16,439 nt of DNA from Chrysochromulina tobinii (taxonomy: Eukaryota; Haptophyta; Prymnesiales; Chrysochromulinaceae): positions 1 to 16,439 of the forward strand of contig JWZX01001749.1 in the NCBI GenBank assembly GCA_001275005.1, written 5' to 3'. This document shows, piece by piece, positions 1 through 7,935 of this stretch; the first letter of the stretch is position 1; each line of letters starts with the position of its first letter. Both the position numbers and the translations under genes were made by a program. Under the pieces are notes generated by a model. That model had not been told where the DNA came from. It saw only the letters and a list, made by a program, of their open reading frames with translations, and searched no databases.

Positions 1-1
1 A

Positions 2-67
2 TTCGAGCAATACCCTCTGGAGATCTTCGGTGTCTCCCTTCCTGGCGACGCGATCTTCCGTGACTGA
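2..67 (+). CDS. possible C-terminal end of a gene that starts outside the window
   Basis: Reading from base 2 there are 21 sense codons (FEQYPLEIFGVSLPGDAIFR then D) followed by TGA at 65-67. The mix of hydrophobic, aromatic and charged residues looks like ordinary protein, and the DNA after the stop turns non-coding and repetitive, which fits a 3' end. The other two forward frames are also open for 20-30 codons, so the frame is not certain. No family can be recognised from so little. Confidence 0.3.
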   Translation, partial: FEQYPLEIFGVSLPGDAIFRD

Positions 68-188
68 GGGCTCTCACGATTTCGATGTAGGGTGATCTAC
101 CTCTAAGTCTAACACCCTGAGTTTGAGTGTGTGTGTTGTAAAGCTGTACGCGCATTGGGGCCTTTGCGAGAGTGTGTGCCCCGCCGCC

Positions 189-365
189 CTCCTTGCAAAC
201 CTAGGATTCCGAAATTCCCGATTCCACTTCCGGCCCCCAGCGCTCCTTGCAAACCCAGGATACCAAAATTCCCGATTCCACTTCCGGCCCCCAGCGCTCC
301 TTGCAAACCCAGGATTCCGAAATTCCCGATTCCACTTCCGGCCCCCAGCGCTCCTTTTGCAACCT
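189..365. repeat. 54-bp minisatellite, three full copies plus the start of a fourth
   Basis: Units begin with CTCCTTGCAAAC at 189, 243 and 297, exactly 54 bp apart. A broken fourth unit begins at 351 and loses similarity within about 15 bases. Copies 1 and 3 differ at one base and copy 2 differs from copy 3 at two. A decayed piece resembling the unit core (TTAGGATTCCGA) recurs near 434-445. Because 54 is a multiple of three, several frames stay open on both strands, but none of these frames has a convincing start or protein-like composition. I read it as intergenic. The rest of the 68-656 gap holds no recognisable gene and becomes very GC-rich just before the next start codon. Confidence 0.9.
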
Positions 366-656
366 CGCTATACCTATACCTTGGCTCAGATACCAACTTC
401 CAATCCCGGCCCCAAGGCCCCCAAGGCCAAGAGGTTTAGGATTCCGAGAGTCCGAAGCTTGAAATTACATTCCCCCCCCTGTAATGTCACACAACCTTGA
501 GTCTTTGTGTGTGGCAGCAAACCTTGTATGACCGCAGAGCGCGAGCGTGTGCCCGCTGCGACGCTTCGAATTGGTGGCTGACCGCGTTGAAGCAGCGAGC
601 GCCCGGTCGAGAGCGCGCGCGCTCGCAGGTCGCACTTGGCTGCTCCTGCGGCCAGG

Positions 657-3446
657 ATGGCCACCATGAAGCAGTCGGCAAGCATGTCCAAGAACAGAAG
701 CCGGCTGCAGGCGGCAGAGGCTGTGCTCAAGAAGTGCGAGGAGAAGCTCGAACAGGCAGAACGCGTCAAGATAGAGAAGTTCAGCGACACAGAAATGGCA
801 GCGAATGCCAGGGTCGCGGCCGAAGGCCTGGATCTGAACGTCGTCGTTGATGAGCTGCGCTCCATGAAGCTTGCCCCGCCAGCTGTAGTCGAAATCATCG
901 CCCGCTGCGTCTGCACGCTTGCCTCCGGTGACGACATGGGCGACCACGAGCATCGTGCTGCTGAGGCAGCAAAGGAAAATGCGCGGAAGAAGAAGAATGC
1001 ACAAGCTGTCGCCAAGGGACAGCCGCCTCCCAAGCCGCTCGTGGGGACCATGGTCTCCGAGAAGCGGAAGCTTTTATCTTGGGAGGAATCGCAGAAGGTG
1101 CTTGCACGTGCAAACTTTAAGGAACGCATCTCCGACTTTGATGGCCGCCTGCTGCTCGACAACGATGACCTCGTCAACGAGGTGCGGTCCAGGCTCGATC
1201 TAGATTCAATCGACCCGTCGCTTCCGATGGCAGCACACCTGGAAGTGAAGAAGCTCTCCAAGAAGGAGCGCAACGATGAGGCAATAGCCGCAGTGCGCCG
1301 CCGTGAGGCGTACAATGAGGGTGTGGCGCAGGACGGCAGTGGCGGAGTACCAAAGCTGACGCTCAACGATGCGAGGTACGTCTCCAAAATCGCGCCGCCT
1401 CTACTGGTATGGATCGCCCGTGTGATCTCGCAGTACGCCATCAACGACCCGCTGTGGAAGCGGACGTCGGCCGCGTGCATCGATGCCACCAAGAAGCGCG
1501 ACGAGGCCAGAGACGCTGTAATGCAGCTGCGGCGGAAGATGGACGAGATGGCCCAGAAGCTGCGCGAGGAGAAGGCGAGATTGAAGGCCGAGAGAGAGCG
1601 AGCGGAAGAGGAAGGTGTGCTGCTGGAGCTGCAAGCCCTGGAGCAGCAAAAGCTCCAGACGGAAGAGAAGAATCAAACGGACAAACCCAAGGAGCTGACG
1701 ACGCCTGATCAGATCATCCTAACTGGCCCGACTCCGAACATTTTCTTTCAGAACGGGCGCATCTCAGGCATCGCTCCAAGCCCAGTTCAGCTTTCTCCGC
1801 GGCTACAGCTGCCTGCCACGATTTACTTCTTCATTCGTGTCAAGCACTGCCGCGTGTCGTTCCCCTTCCCGCCGTCGCTGCCGACGGAGCGGTACTTGCA
1901 CAAGGCACAAGTCATTCCCGGTCACGAGGAAGCTGGTCCTGTGGCTCACGTGCCTTTTGATGGTGCTCACGTGATCGGTCTCTACGAGCACGAGCATCTC
2001 TCTTTCATGCAGCTTGTTCTCGAGGTTCCGTCGACGCCAACGATCAATCCGTCGATCCATCCCACGCGCCTTTCCTTCCATCCACGCCACAGCGCACAGT
2101 TGCACTCCGGCAGTGGCGGTGCAGGCACGACTGAGATGCCGCGCATCATCGTGACTGCCTACCCTCATCTCGTCTCCCGCCACGATGCTCGTATGATGGC
2201 GGTGAGCCGCGCAGCTTCCGCGCCTCCTCGCACCGAGGGCAGCCGTGCCGACGACCTGGCCTCCGTTGCGTCCGCCAGCATCGTCGGCTCTCTCTTTTCG
2301 AAATCATCGAATGGGCCTAGCGTACCGTTTATTCCTCCGGGTATGGATGTTGTCCCTTTGCTCACTTTGCCTGAAGGCCTGCGGTCGATAGGCTCAGCCT
2401 ATAAATCAGTTCCTCTTCTTCGCGGGTTGGCTACGATCAAGCCGGATGGCAGTCCAGCGAGGGTGCGCGCAAACAGCGTAAAGAATCAGGAGCAGGATTG
2501 GTCACGAGTTGCGCTTGCTCTATCGGCCCGGGCGCACTCGAAGCCGTTTGCGCTTTCGCAGCCCGGGCAACAGCGGCCCATACCCGAAATTCTGCTGCAG
2601 CACCCAGCAGTGGCGCTGGACTCAGCAAAGAGATTGACGCGATCTACGACCAAAGTAGGAACAGGTTACATCAAAATCATCGCTACTCTCGTTGCGAAAG
2701 TGTCCGAAGGATACATGTTGTCACACGACGAGAAGCGACGACTGCGCGAGGCGGCCGACATGGAAGCGGAGGTCGAAAGGACTGAGAAGCAGGTCGACGC
2801 GGCGAATGCGGCCGAGCGGCGACAAGCTAGGGACATGGCTCTCAAAGCGGCGACGGCTCGAGCATCTGCGGCCGATGCCGCCGCTGACCTGCAGGTTCCG
2901 CTTCGCCAGCGTCAGTTAGGAGACGAAGGGGATGCTCAGTCTGTCGCGAGCTGTACCCCGTCGACCAGCAGCACCGCAGCCACAGGCGGCAAGCGACCGG
3001 CGGAAATCAAGCTACCGGTTCCAGACATTTTTTCGACCATGTTCGACCCGTCGGTGGCTAACGCTGCCGCCCTCGCTGTTGGTGCAGCCGCCTCACCTGC
3101 AGCTGTCGAGCTTGCACAGGACGCATTTGCAGCAGCTGTAGAGGCTACGTTTGCCAAGGCTGGAGCAGCGGGTACCGCAGCAGCAGCGTCGACATCATCC
3201 TCTGTCCAGCCTACGCCTCCCCACCTTAAGACTCCGTCTCCAGCGTCAAGCGCTAGCGGCAAGGCATCTGCGCGCAAGAGTGCTCGCGGTGAGTCGCCAC
3301 GCGGCAAATCGTCGCCACGAGCAGCGTCTCCTCGAGGCTCTACCCCAAGGCGGTCCTCGCCCGGGCCTGCCAAGAGTAAGGCGAAAGCTGGGCCAAATCT
3401 GCAGGTGAACTCCGACAAAATTCCTGCTGGTGAGGATGCGAGGTGA
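657..3446 (+). CDS. free-standing dynein stalk / microtubule-binding-domain-like coiled-coil protein, 929 aa
   Basis: The start is the first ATG in frame (657, context GCCAGGATGG); a second ATG at 666 sits in an even better GCCACCATG context. Residues about 12-45 form a charged coiled coil. Residues about 57-90 (VDELRSMKLAPPAVVEII) match the dynein stalk-tip segment usually seen as LKSM-NPP--V. Residues 139-165 (LLSWEESQKVLARANFKERI) match its W-x-x-x-K/Q-x-L-L helix, and residues 236-262 (PPLLVWIARVISQYAI) match the last helix before coiled coil 2. Residues 265-345 are a long Lys/Glu/Arg coiled coil. This is the order of the dynein heavy-chain stalk domain (coiled coil, tip, coiled coil). 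There is no AAA module, P-loop or dynein tail. The middle (about 350-640) is unrecognised, with a possibly beta-rich patch at 382-457. Residues about 655-745 are a second charged helix, and about 865-915 are a basic Ser/Pro/Arg/Lys tail. It may bind microtubules in the flagellum or cytoskeleton (inference). The reading frame is secure; the family call is by eye. Confidence 0.75.
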   Translation: MATMKQSASMSKNRSRLQAAEAVLKKCEEKLEQAERVKIEKFSDTEMAANARVAAEGLDLNVVVDELRSMKLAPPAVVEIIARCVCTLASGDDMGDHEHRAAEAAKENARKKKNAQAVAKGQPPPKPLVGTMVSEKRKLLSWEESQKVLARANFKERISDFDGRLLLDNDDLVNEVRSRLDLDSIDPSLPMAAHLEVKKLSKKERNDEAIAAVRRREAYNEGVAQDGSGGVPKLTLNDARYVSKIAPPLLVWIARVISQYAINDPLWKRTSAACIDATKKRDEARDAVMQLRRKMDEMAQKLREEKARLKAERERAEEEGVLLELQALEQQKLQTEEKNQTDKPKELTTPDQIILTGPTPNIFFQNGRISGIAPSPVQLSPRLQLPATIYFFIRVKHCRVSFPFPPSLPTERYLHKAQVIPGHEEAGPVAHVPFDGAHVIGLYEHEHLSFMQLVLEVPSTPTINPSIHPTRLSFHPRHSAQLHSGSGGAGTTEMPRIIVTAYPHLVSRHDARMMAVSRAASAPPRTEGSRADDLASVASASIVGSLFSKSSNGPSVPFIPPGMDVVPLLTLPEGLRSIGSAYKSVPLLRGLATIKPDGSPARVRANSVKNQEQDWSRVALALSARAHSKPFALSQPGQQRPIPEILLQHPAVALDSAKRLTRSTTKVGTGYIKIIATLVAKVSEGYMLSHDEKRRLREAADMEAEVERTEKQVDAANAAERRQARDMALKAATARASAADAAADLQVPLRQRQLGDEGDAQSVASCTPSTSSTAATGGKRPAEIKLPVPDIFSTMFDPSVANAAALAVGAAASPAAVELAQDAFAAAVEATFAKAGAAGTAAAASTSSSVQPTPPHLKTPSPASSASGKASARKSARGESPRGKSSPRAASPRGSTPRRSSPGPAKSKAKAGPNLQVNSDKIPAGEDAR
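2025..2099 (+). other. possible in-frame 75-nt intron inside the dynein-stalk-like gene
   Basis: The stretch begins with GT after GAG, has a pyrimidine-rich run (CCTTTCCTTCC, about 2069-2079) and ends in CACAG. Its length is a multiple of three and it has no stop, so the frame is open whether or not it is removed. The encoded peptide (Pro/His/Ser-rich) looks less protein-like than its flanks. Against it, the donor GTTCCG is weak and no CTRAY branch site is visible. I kept the sequence in the coding model. Confidence 0.2.
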
Positions 3447-3972
3447 CAGTAGAATCCACTGATGAAAATCTATAATCACTGCACATCATGACCTACGAGC
3501 GAGAGTGAATCGGCACAGTGAAATCTGATCCAATGACGCGCACACGATGTCGCACCGGTTGATGGTCGTTGCCCGCGCGGCATGCGTCGCGGTCGGCCGC
3601 CCGTCCGTACGGCGTCTAGCCGTCCGTCCACGGGCCTGGCCGCGCGCAGGGCGGGAGCGGGCCGGTGGGAGGTTCGCGTCGCGTTCGGAATACGGAAACG
3701 CACGTGGTTCCACTCGCGCTACACAGTCACCCGGAGCACAGGCACACACGCACAGCCTGCGCGGTTTTTGGCTCATGTTGCGCGCCGCGCGCGCACAACC
3801 ACACTCACATAGACCACAGTGGCACAGAGACAGACAGAACAAGGATTTACTACGTCGAGTGGGAACGAATTAAGTCGCGGTCGCCACGCTCGCCAGCTAC
3901 CTTGACCTCGATACTCTGCCCTCGGTACCACTGTTTCGTGAGCGAAAGTGCGCCATTGCTCACGGCTGGCGC
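3447..3972. other. 526-bp gap between two converging genes, no gene seen
   Basis: This gap separates the 3' ends of the stalk-like gene (+) and the radial-spoke gene (-), so it should carry both 3' UTRs and poly(A) sites. It has a very GC-rich core at about 3575-3680. Open frames cross it on both strands, but they are short, Arg/Ala-rich and lack homology I can recognise. No tRNA-like TTCGA arm or clear hairpin was found. Confidence 0.6.
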
Positions 3973-5309
3973 TCAGGGCGTCCACGTGATGCGCTCGATG
4001 GCGATCTGTGCGTGCTTGCCCAGAGCAAGCTCGGTCGAGGTGGTGAGTTCGCGCAGATTGGGCAGGGCCTTTGCGAACTGCTTGCGTGCCTTGGGCGAGT
4101 CCGCGAGGGCGGCGATGCACTTGGTCGCGTACACGGCCAGGTCCGAAGCCTCGGGCGTCATCTCGCCCATACGATGCAGCGATGCTGCCTCGTCCACCAA
4201 CGGCAGCAGAGCGACGCATACGCCCGCGTCCACGGCCACCCCCATGGGATGGGGTTTGTCTTCCTCCATCCGCGCGCCGTTGCACATCGACATGAGGAAG
4301 GCGGCCGCCGCGATGCGCAGCCGTTGGCGCATTGCTGCCTCCTCCACGTCGTCCGAGCTCAGCATTTTCACCAGCTTCGGCATCACGCCTCCCTCGAGCG
4401 CAACCGCTTTCTCGGTCTGCTCGTATGTCGTGAGCGCGAGGCACCAGGCGGACTGGCACCTGACCTCAGGGTGCTCACTCGCGATCGTCATGAGCGCCGT
4501 GGGCACTGCGCTCATCCTGATCGCCTCGGCTTGCCCGTCGTCCGTCTTGCAGAGGCGGTTCAGCCCCGTGAGCGCCGCAGCCTGGACCTCGGGGGTTTGC
4601 GGGCCGCCATCATGCCGCTCGCGGCAGAGCGCGAGCAGCAGCTCGACAAAGTGCACAGCTATGAGCGCCTTTCTGCCATCGTCATAGGTGCCGAGCTGCG
4701 TCACCACACCTAGGCAGGCGCTGCGCACGCTCGCCGCCGGGTCCACCGCCGTCGCCAGCAGCGTCTCGCACGTGCCGCTTGCAAGCATAGACTCGCGCGC
4801 ACTGCGATCGCACGCAAGCCGCGCAAGCGCCACGTGCGCGAGCGCGCGGATTTTCTCGTCGAGATCCTTGGAGGCGGCAAGATTGAGCGCGGGTACAATG
4901 CCGGCGCTCACCAGGCATGCTAGATTGGCGGCGCCGATCATCAGCTCGAGCGATTGCTCAATCGCCTTAAACCGCAGCACTGACTCATCTGAGCCAACAG
5001 CGCTCGAGCCCGCATTCTGGATGCAGCGCACGAGTTTGGGAGCTGCGCCACGGCCATAGGCGAGCGTGAGCTCCGTCGGCGCCTGCGTATGGAAATTGGG
5101 CTTCGACTCCACATTGGAGAGGTGCGCTGAGTTGGCCAGGAGGCCCTTGGGCTCTGACGGGTGGGCTCTGACGGGCATCCACTCGATGCCTTGCCGCTTG
5201 CGGCAGATCTGCCGAAGGAGCACAAGCACTGTCAGCTGCAGAGTCTGGTAGGTATCGTCGTGTGCAGAGTCGATGGGTGGAGGTGGCACGCGCAGCTCAC
5301 CTGATGCAT
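3973..5309 (-). CDS. RSPH14: armadillo-repeat radial spoke protein, RSPH14-like (two exons), 414 aa
   Basis: Coding parts are 5309-5301 and 5208-3973, joined across a 92-nt intron. The product is a string of armadillo-type helical repeats from about residue 48 to the end. The N-terminal signature is PTELTLAYGRGAAPKLV, like the D-P-T-K-A-A-I-A-Y-G-x-R-A-L opening of RSPH14. The tail YATKCIAALADSPKARKQF and the last residues ERITWTP match the vertebrate A-T-K-A-L-T-x-L-A-E-x-P-x-G-R-K and I-E-W-K-P ending. Length is close to vertebrate RSPH14 (about 350 aa, from memory) plus a short N-terminal extension. Family members are stalk or head components of axonemal radial spokes, which relay signals to dynein arms. 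The unspliced frame runs up to 5325 but has no ATG until 5178 (W-M-P-V), so either splicing to ATG 5309 or a 401-aa product from 5178 is possible; I prefer splicing. Other armadillo proteins such as RSP8-type or importin-like ones are alternatives. Confidence 0.75.
5209..5300 (-). other. spliceosomal intron of the radial-spoke gene (92 nt)
   Basis: On the minus strand the donor is CAG|GTGAGC (a near-perfect consensus) and the acceptor is TGCTTGTGCTCCTTCGGCAG. A CTGAC branch-site match (5235-5231) lies 23 nt before the acceptor. Removal joins ATG CAT CAG in frame to the long armadillo frame. Two nearer acceptors (exon starting at 5244 or 5235) would also keep frame, but they lack the pyrimidine run and would split or precede the branch site. 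Confidence 0.7.
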
Positions 5310-6483
5310 GGTCGACGCCGCGCACTCACGAGCCGAGTGTTGTGTCCGCGAGCACGACGAAGCTGCGATAGTAACAGATGTTCTTCCCAGCGTGATGTGG
5401 CAAACTGCTCGAAAAAGGCGCGCTGCGCTCCCAAAACGGGGTCGGCTTCATCAGGCACGCGCGACGACAGCATATAAACGTTAGGTAGTCCGCTCATGCT
5501 GTGCATGTATGCTGTGCATGGGCCGAAACCTGATCTCCCATGAACACATTGAAGGGATTTGGACACAGCTGTCAGCTCGAGAGCATAACAAGGAGCATAA
5601 CTCCCGATCTCCCGTACTGGGTACTGCGTGAGACTGCTAAGTCGGACGCCATCTGGCCATCAAGCATCATGTGCACAGTCTCCATCCGTCGGGGGGAAAT
5701 ATCAACAGTTTGGCGCTGCGCTGCCGCTGGCCGCTGGTGTTCGCTGGTGGTGGTGGCACCTGCTCACTCTGGCCTCACTGGCGTCTGGGATTAGGGATAA
5801 AAAAAAGTCTGATCGTCTCGGGGCGGGTAGCCCCCAGGCCCAGCCCTGCGTGCCACGTCTCGACCGGGCACCTCGCTGCCAGAACCGGCGACGGCACGCA
5901 CGCTCGACGCTGCCACGCTCCACACGGCGGGGCAAGGCGGGGCATTGAGTTGCATTGAGACGCGGCGGGGCGGGAAACCGAAAGGCGACGAACTGAGTCG
6001 GGTCATCGGGTGCGCGGATGACGAGAACTTGGCGCACCCACCCCGTACCCCGGCGGCGGCGCGTCGCCGTCGGCCGGTATAAGTCGATATTGTGCAACGT
6101 GATGCATTACGGTTCGGTTGTGCACGGCCGGCGCCGGGACGCGGCGTCACGTGTTTCAAACTTTCAATACTTGAATACTACATCTCATCGGTTGGCACAT
6201 CCGCATGGTGCGATGGTCACGCCCTTGTGTTCACAGATGCGGGGACACGTGTACTGTACGGTAGCACACCAGAACCGAACCGTGCAACCATGCAACACGC
6301 GGTACGCATGCTGTACACCCATGTGAGGATGTGTACCGCCTATACGGTATACAGATAGTGCGTGTCTTCCGTCAATGCATTACACTGTTGATAAGGGGGA
6401 TGAGCACAGCGCAGGACGCGCCAACCGCGCATATAGCTTCCATGCGTAGCACGAGGGAGCGTGGCCCCCACCGCCCCCATAGC
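5310..6483. other. 1.17-kb intergenic region, no supported gene
   Basis: This lies between the start of the radial-spoke gene and the end of the EF-hand gene, both on the minus strand, so it should hold the 3' UTR of the latter and the promoter of the former. Open frames here are short and cover different frames of the same bases without protein-like sequence. Visible items: a 12-bp direct repeat ATGCTGTGCATG at 5496-5507 and 5509-5520; an A8 run near 5800-5807; a GC-rich block at about 5810-6070; a TATAAG at 6078-6083 with no gene after it; and a cluster of small inverted repeats at 6299-6351. No tRNA or snRNA was recognised. Confidence 0.6.
6299..6351. repeat. cluster of short inverted repeats, downstream of the EF-hand gene
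   Basis: GCGGTAC (6299-6305) pairs with GTACCGC (6333-6339). GTACAC (6313-6318) pairs with GTGTAC (6331-6336), overlapping the first right arm, so the two stems exclude each other. TATAC-G-GTATA (6341-6351) is a third small palindrome. It lies within 190 bp after the stop of the minus-strand EF-hand gene and could fold in its 3' UTR. The stems are short and may be chance. Confidence 0.35.
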
Positions 6484-7701
6484 CTAGACAGGAGAGGGGA
6501 GCGGGTTGATGCCTTGCAGCCGGTTTATGGGCAACGCGTTGCGCAGCATACTCATATACTCATCCACCTTGAACGTAGTGGTCACGACGACGTTGAAGCC
6601 CGGGGCCGCGAAGAAGCCCCCATCGATCGTCAGGTCTGGCTCTCGCAGAATCTTGGCGAACGGGTGGACCTCTTTCTTTTGCCACAGCCCGAGCCACGTC
6701 GCCTTGTCGAGGCCTGGCGGGATGGGCGTGCTCGTCGAGAAGCTTTTGAGCAAGTCGTCTATGACACGCTGATCGAAGACGGACAGCGGGAAGGACTCTT
6801 CGTCGCAGTACAAGCCGCCCGTGAACTCGGTCACCTTGTTGTTCATCCGGATGTGCAAGGTCAAGCCCTCGCGCATCGCCTTGATCAACATCAGCCGCGA
6901 GTCACGCATCACATCTTTGTGCGAGCGCGTTGCCGCGCGCTCATCGAGGAACATCTGGTGTGCGTCGAGCGTCAAAACGGCCTCCCCGAGCCCATCGAGC
7001 CAGTTGATTACGACCTGCTCGTACGAAGTGTCCACGAGCAGCGGCGTCTTGCCCATTTCGCGGCAGCGCTTCATCGCGACGGCTAGGCCCGTCTCGCCGT
7101 CCTTCAGCCAGGGCATCTTGCTCCGATTGAGCGCAAAGGGCACCTGCCAGCACGTGTACCCATCCTGCCGCGTCCAGAAGGCCTCGCGCTGCTTCTCGAG
7201 CCGCTGCTCCGGCGTGAGCTCGGGGTCGTCGACGGTGCCAGCGGCCGCCGCGATCAAGGCCGCCTCCGCCACCTCTTCTGCCTCCTCGGCTGCATCCATG
7301 GCCGCGTCTGCAACCGACGCCACGTCCTTCTTCCAAGTGAACGAACGCTTCAAAGCCTTCTTGAGCTTCGTGTTGCCCTTGGTGCCCGCTTTGTCCAGTA
7401 CAGCCGCACCGGCCTTCTTGAACTTACTTCGCTTCTTATCCTCAAGCTGGCTGAGCGCCATCTTGAACTCTTGGAGGTCGAGTTTTTTGTCCCCGTTAGC
7501 ATCGAACCTGTCGAGCGCTTCCTTGATTCGATCGAGGGACCACTCGCCGTCGATCGCCTCGCCATATTTGACGGCCGCATCATAAAGCTCAATCACAGAG
7601 AGCGTGCCATCCCCGTTTGTATCAAAGTCCTTGAAGACCTTCTCCGCAAATTCTTCCGACTCTCGCGCCTTTTTCAGCGAGACACTCGAGCCTGCACCCA
7701 T
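6484..7701 (-). CDS. N-myristoylated-type two-EF-hand protein with a dynein AAA5 (D5)-like C-terminal region, 405 aa
   Basis: Starting at the ATG at 7701 the protein opens MGAGSSVS, a good N-myristoylation signal, with A at -3 and G at +4. Two EF-hand loops follow: residues 27-38 (DTNGDGTLSVIE) and 67-78 (DANGDKKLDLQE). Both carry D/N/D/E ligands, though the second has Lys in place of the usual Gly at loop position 6. Residues 89-125 are Lys-rich and 133-150 Ala/Glu-rich helix. From about 218 the sequence resembles the D5 segment of dynein heavy chains: TPLLVDTSYEQVVINWLD recalls PLMIDPQGQANKWIKN, LMLIKAMREGLTLHI recalls the FGKPVLLENV strand region, and FNVVVTTTFKVDEYMSML recalls FRLYITTKLPNPHYLPEV. 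There is no Walker A, as is usual for that module. It is probably a Ca2+-responsive membrane or flagellar protein (inference). The frame extends to an earlier ATG at 7875, which would add 58 unremarkable residues and hide the myristoyl site. Confidence 0.75.
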   Translation of the reverse strand: MGAGSSVSLKKARESEEFAEKVFKDFDTNGDGTLSVIELYDAAVKYGEAIDGEWSLDRIKEALDRFDANGDKKLDLQEFKMALSQLEDKKRSKFKKAGAAVLDKAGTKGNTKLKKALKRSFTWKKDVASVADAAMDAAEEAEEVAEAALIAAAAGTVDDPELTPEQRLEKQREAFWTRQDGYTCWQVPFALNRSKMPWLKDGETGLAVAMKRCREMGKTPLLVDTSYEQVVINWLDGLGEAVLTLDAHQMFLDERAATRSHKDVMRDSRLMLIKAMREGLTLHIRMNNKVTEFTGGLYCDEESFPLSVFDQRVIDDLLKSFSTSTPIPPGLDKATWLGLWQKKEVHPFAKILREPDLTIDGGFFAAPGFNVVVTTTFKVDEYMSMLRNALPINRLQGINPLPSPV

Positions 7702-7935
7702 GCTGATGAAAGCGCTGCGTACCACGAGCCCGCCTCCGCGCGCGTGCTTGTCTCCAGAGGGAACGCACTGAACACTCTGAGCAACTTCTCTCCCAGCGAC
7801 CCCCGCGTCAAAAACTTCCTCCCGAGAAACAACGGAAAACACGAAACTTGCGGCGCTCATCGCGGCGCGAAACATCGTTTTCAACGGGCCATTCGTGTCT
7901 CTGCATGTATCGGACTACTCTAAATCATGCATCTT

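Noticed and set aside
109-396. Open frames on both strands across the 54-bp repeat (Gly/Leu- or Pro-rich repeats)
   Set aside because: They exist because 54 is a multiple of three. The minus frame has only a TTG start, and no domain or ordinary protein composition is present.
386-1492. 368-residue minus-strand frame
   Set aside because: Antisense to the stalk-like gene. Ser/Ala/Arg-rich shadow of GC-rich codons with no recognisable domain.
3547-3873. Short frames in the convergent gap
   Set aside because: Arg/Ala/His-rich, overlapping frames in both directions, no homology.
3665-4687. 340-residue plus-strand frame
   Set aside because: Antisense to the armadillo repeats of the radial-spoke gene, whose homology is clear.
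5297-5566. 89-residue minus-strand frame reaching the donor site of the radial-spoke gene, considered as an upstream exon
   Set aside because: None of the available acceptors continues its frame into the armadillo frame, and the ATG CAT CAG start fits all of them.
6078-6083. TATAAG as a plus-strand TATA box
   Set aside because: No gene or recognisable RNA follows on the plus strand.
6331-7585. Two ~250-residue plus-strand frames
   Set aside because: Antisense shadows of the EF-hand gene; no domain and Ser/Arg-rich.
7702-7875. N-terminal extension of the EF-hand protein from the earlier ATG
   Set aside because: The 58 added residues look like translated UTR, and the internal MGAGSS with good context gives a classic myristoylated EF-hand start. 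Kept as an alternative.
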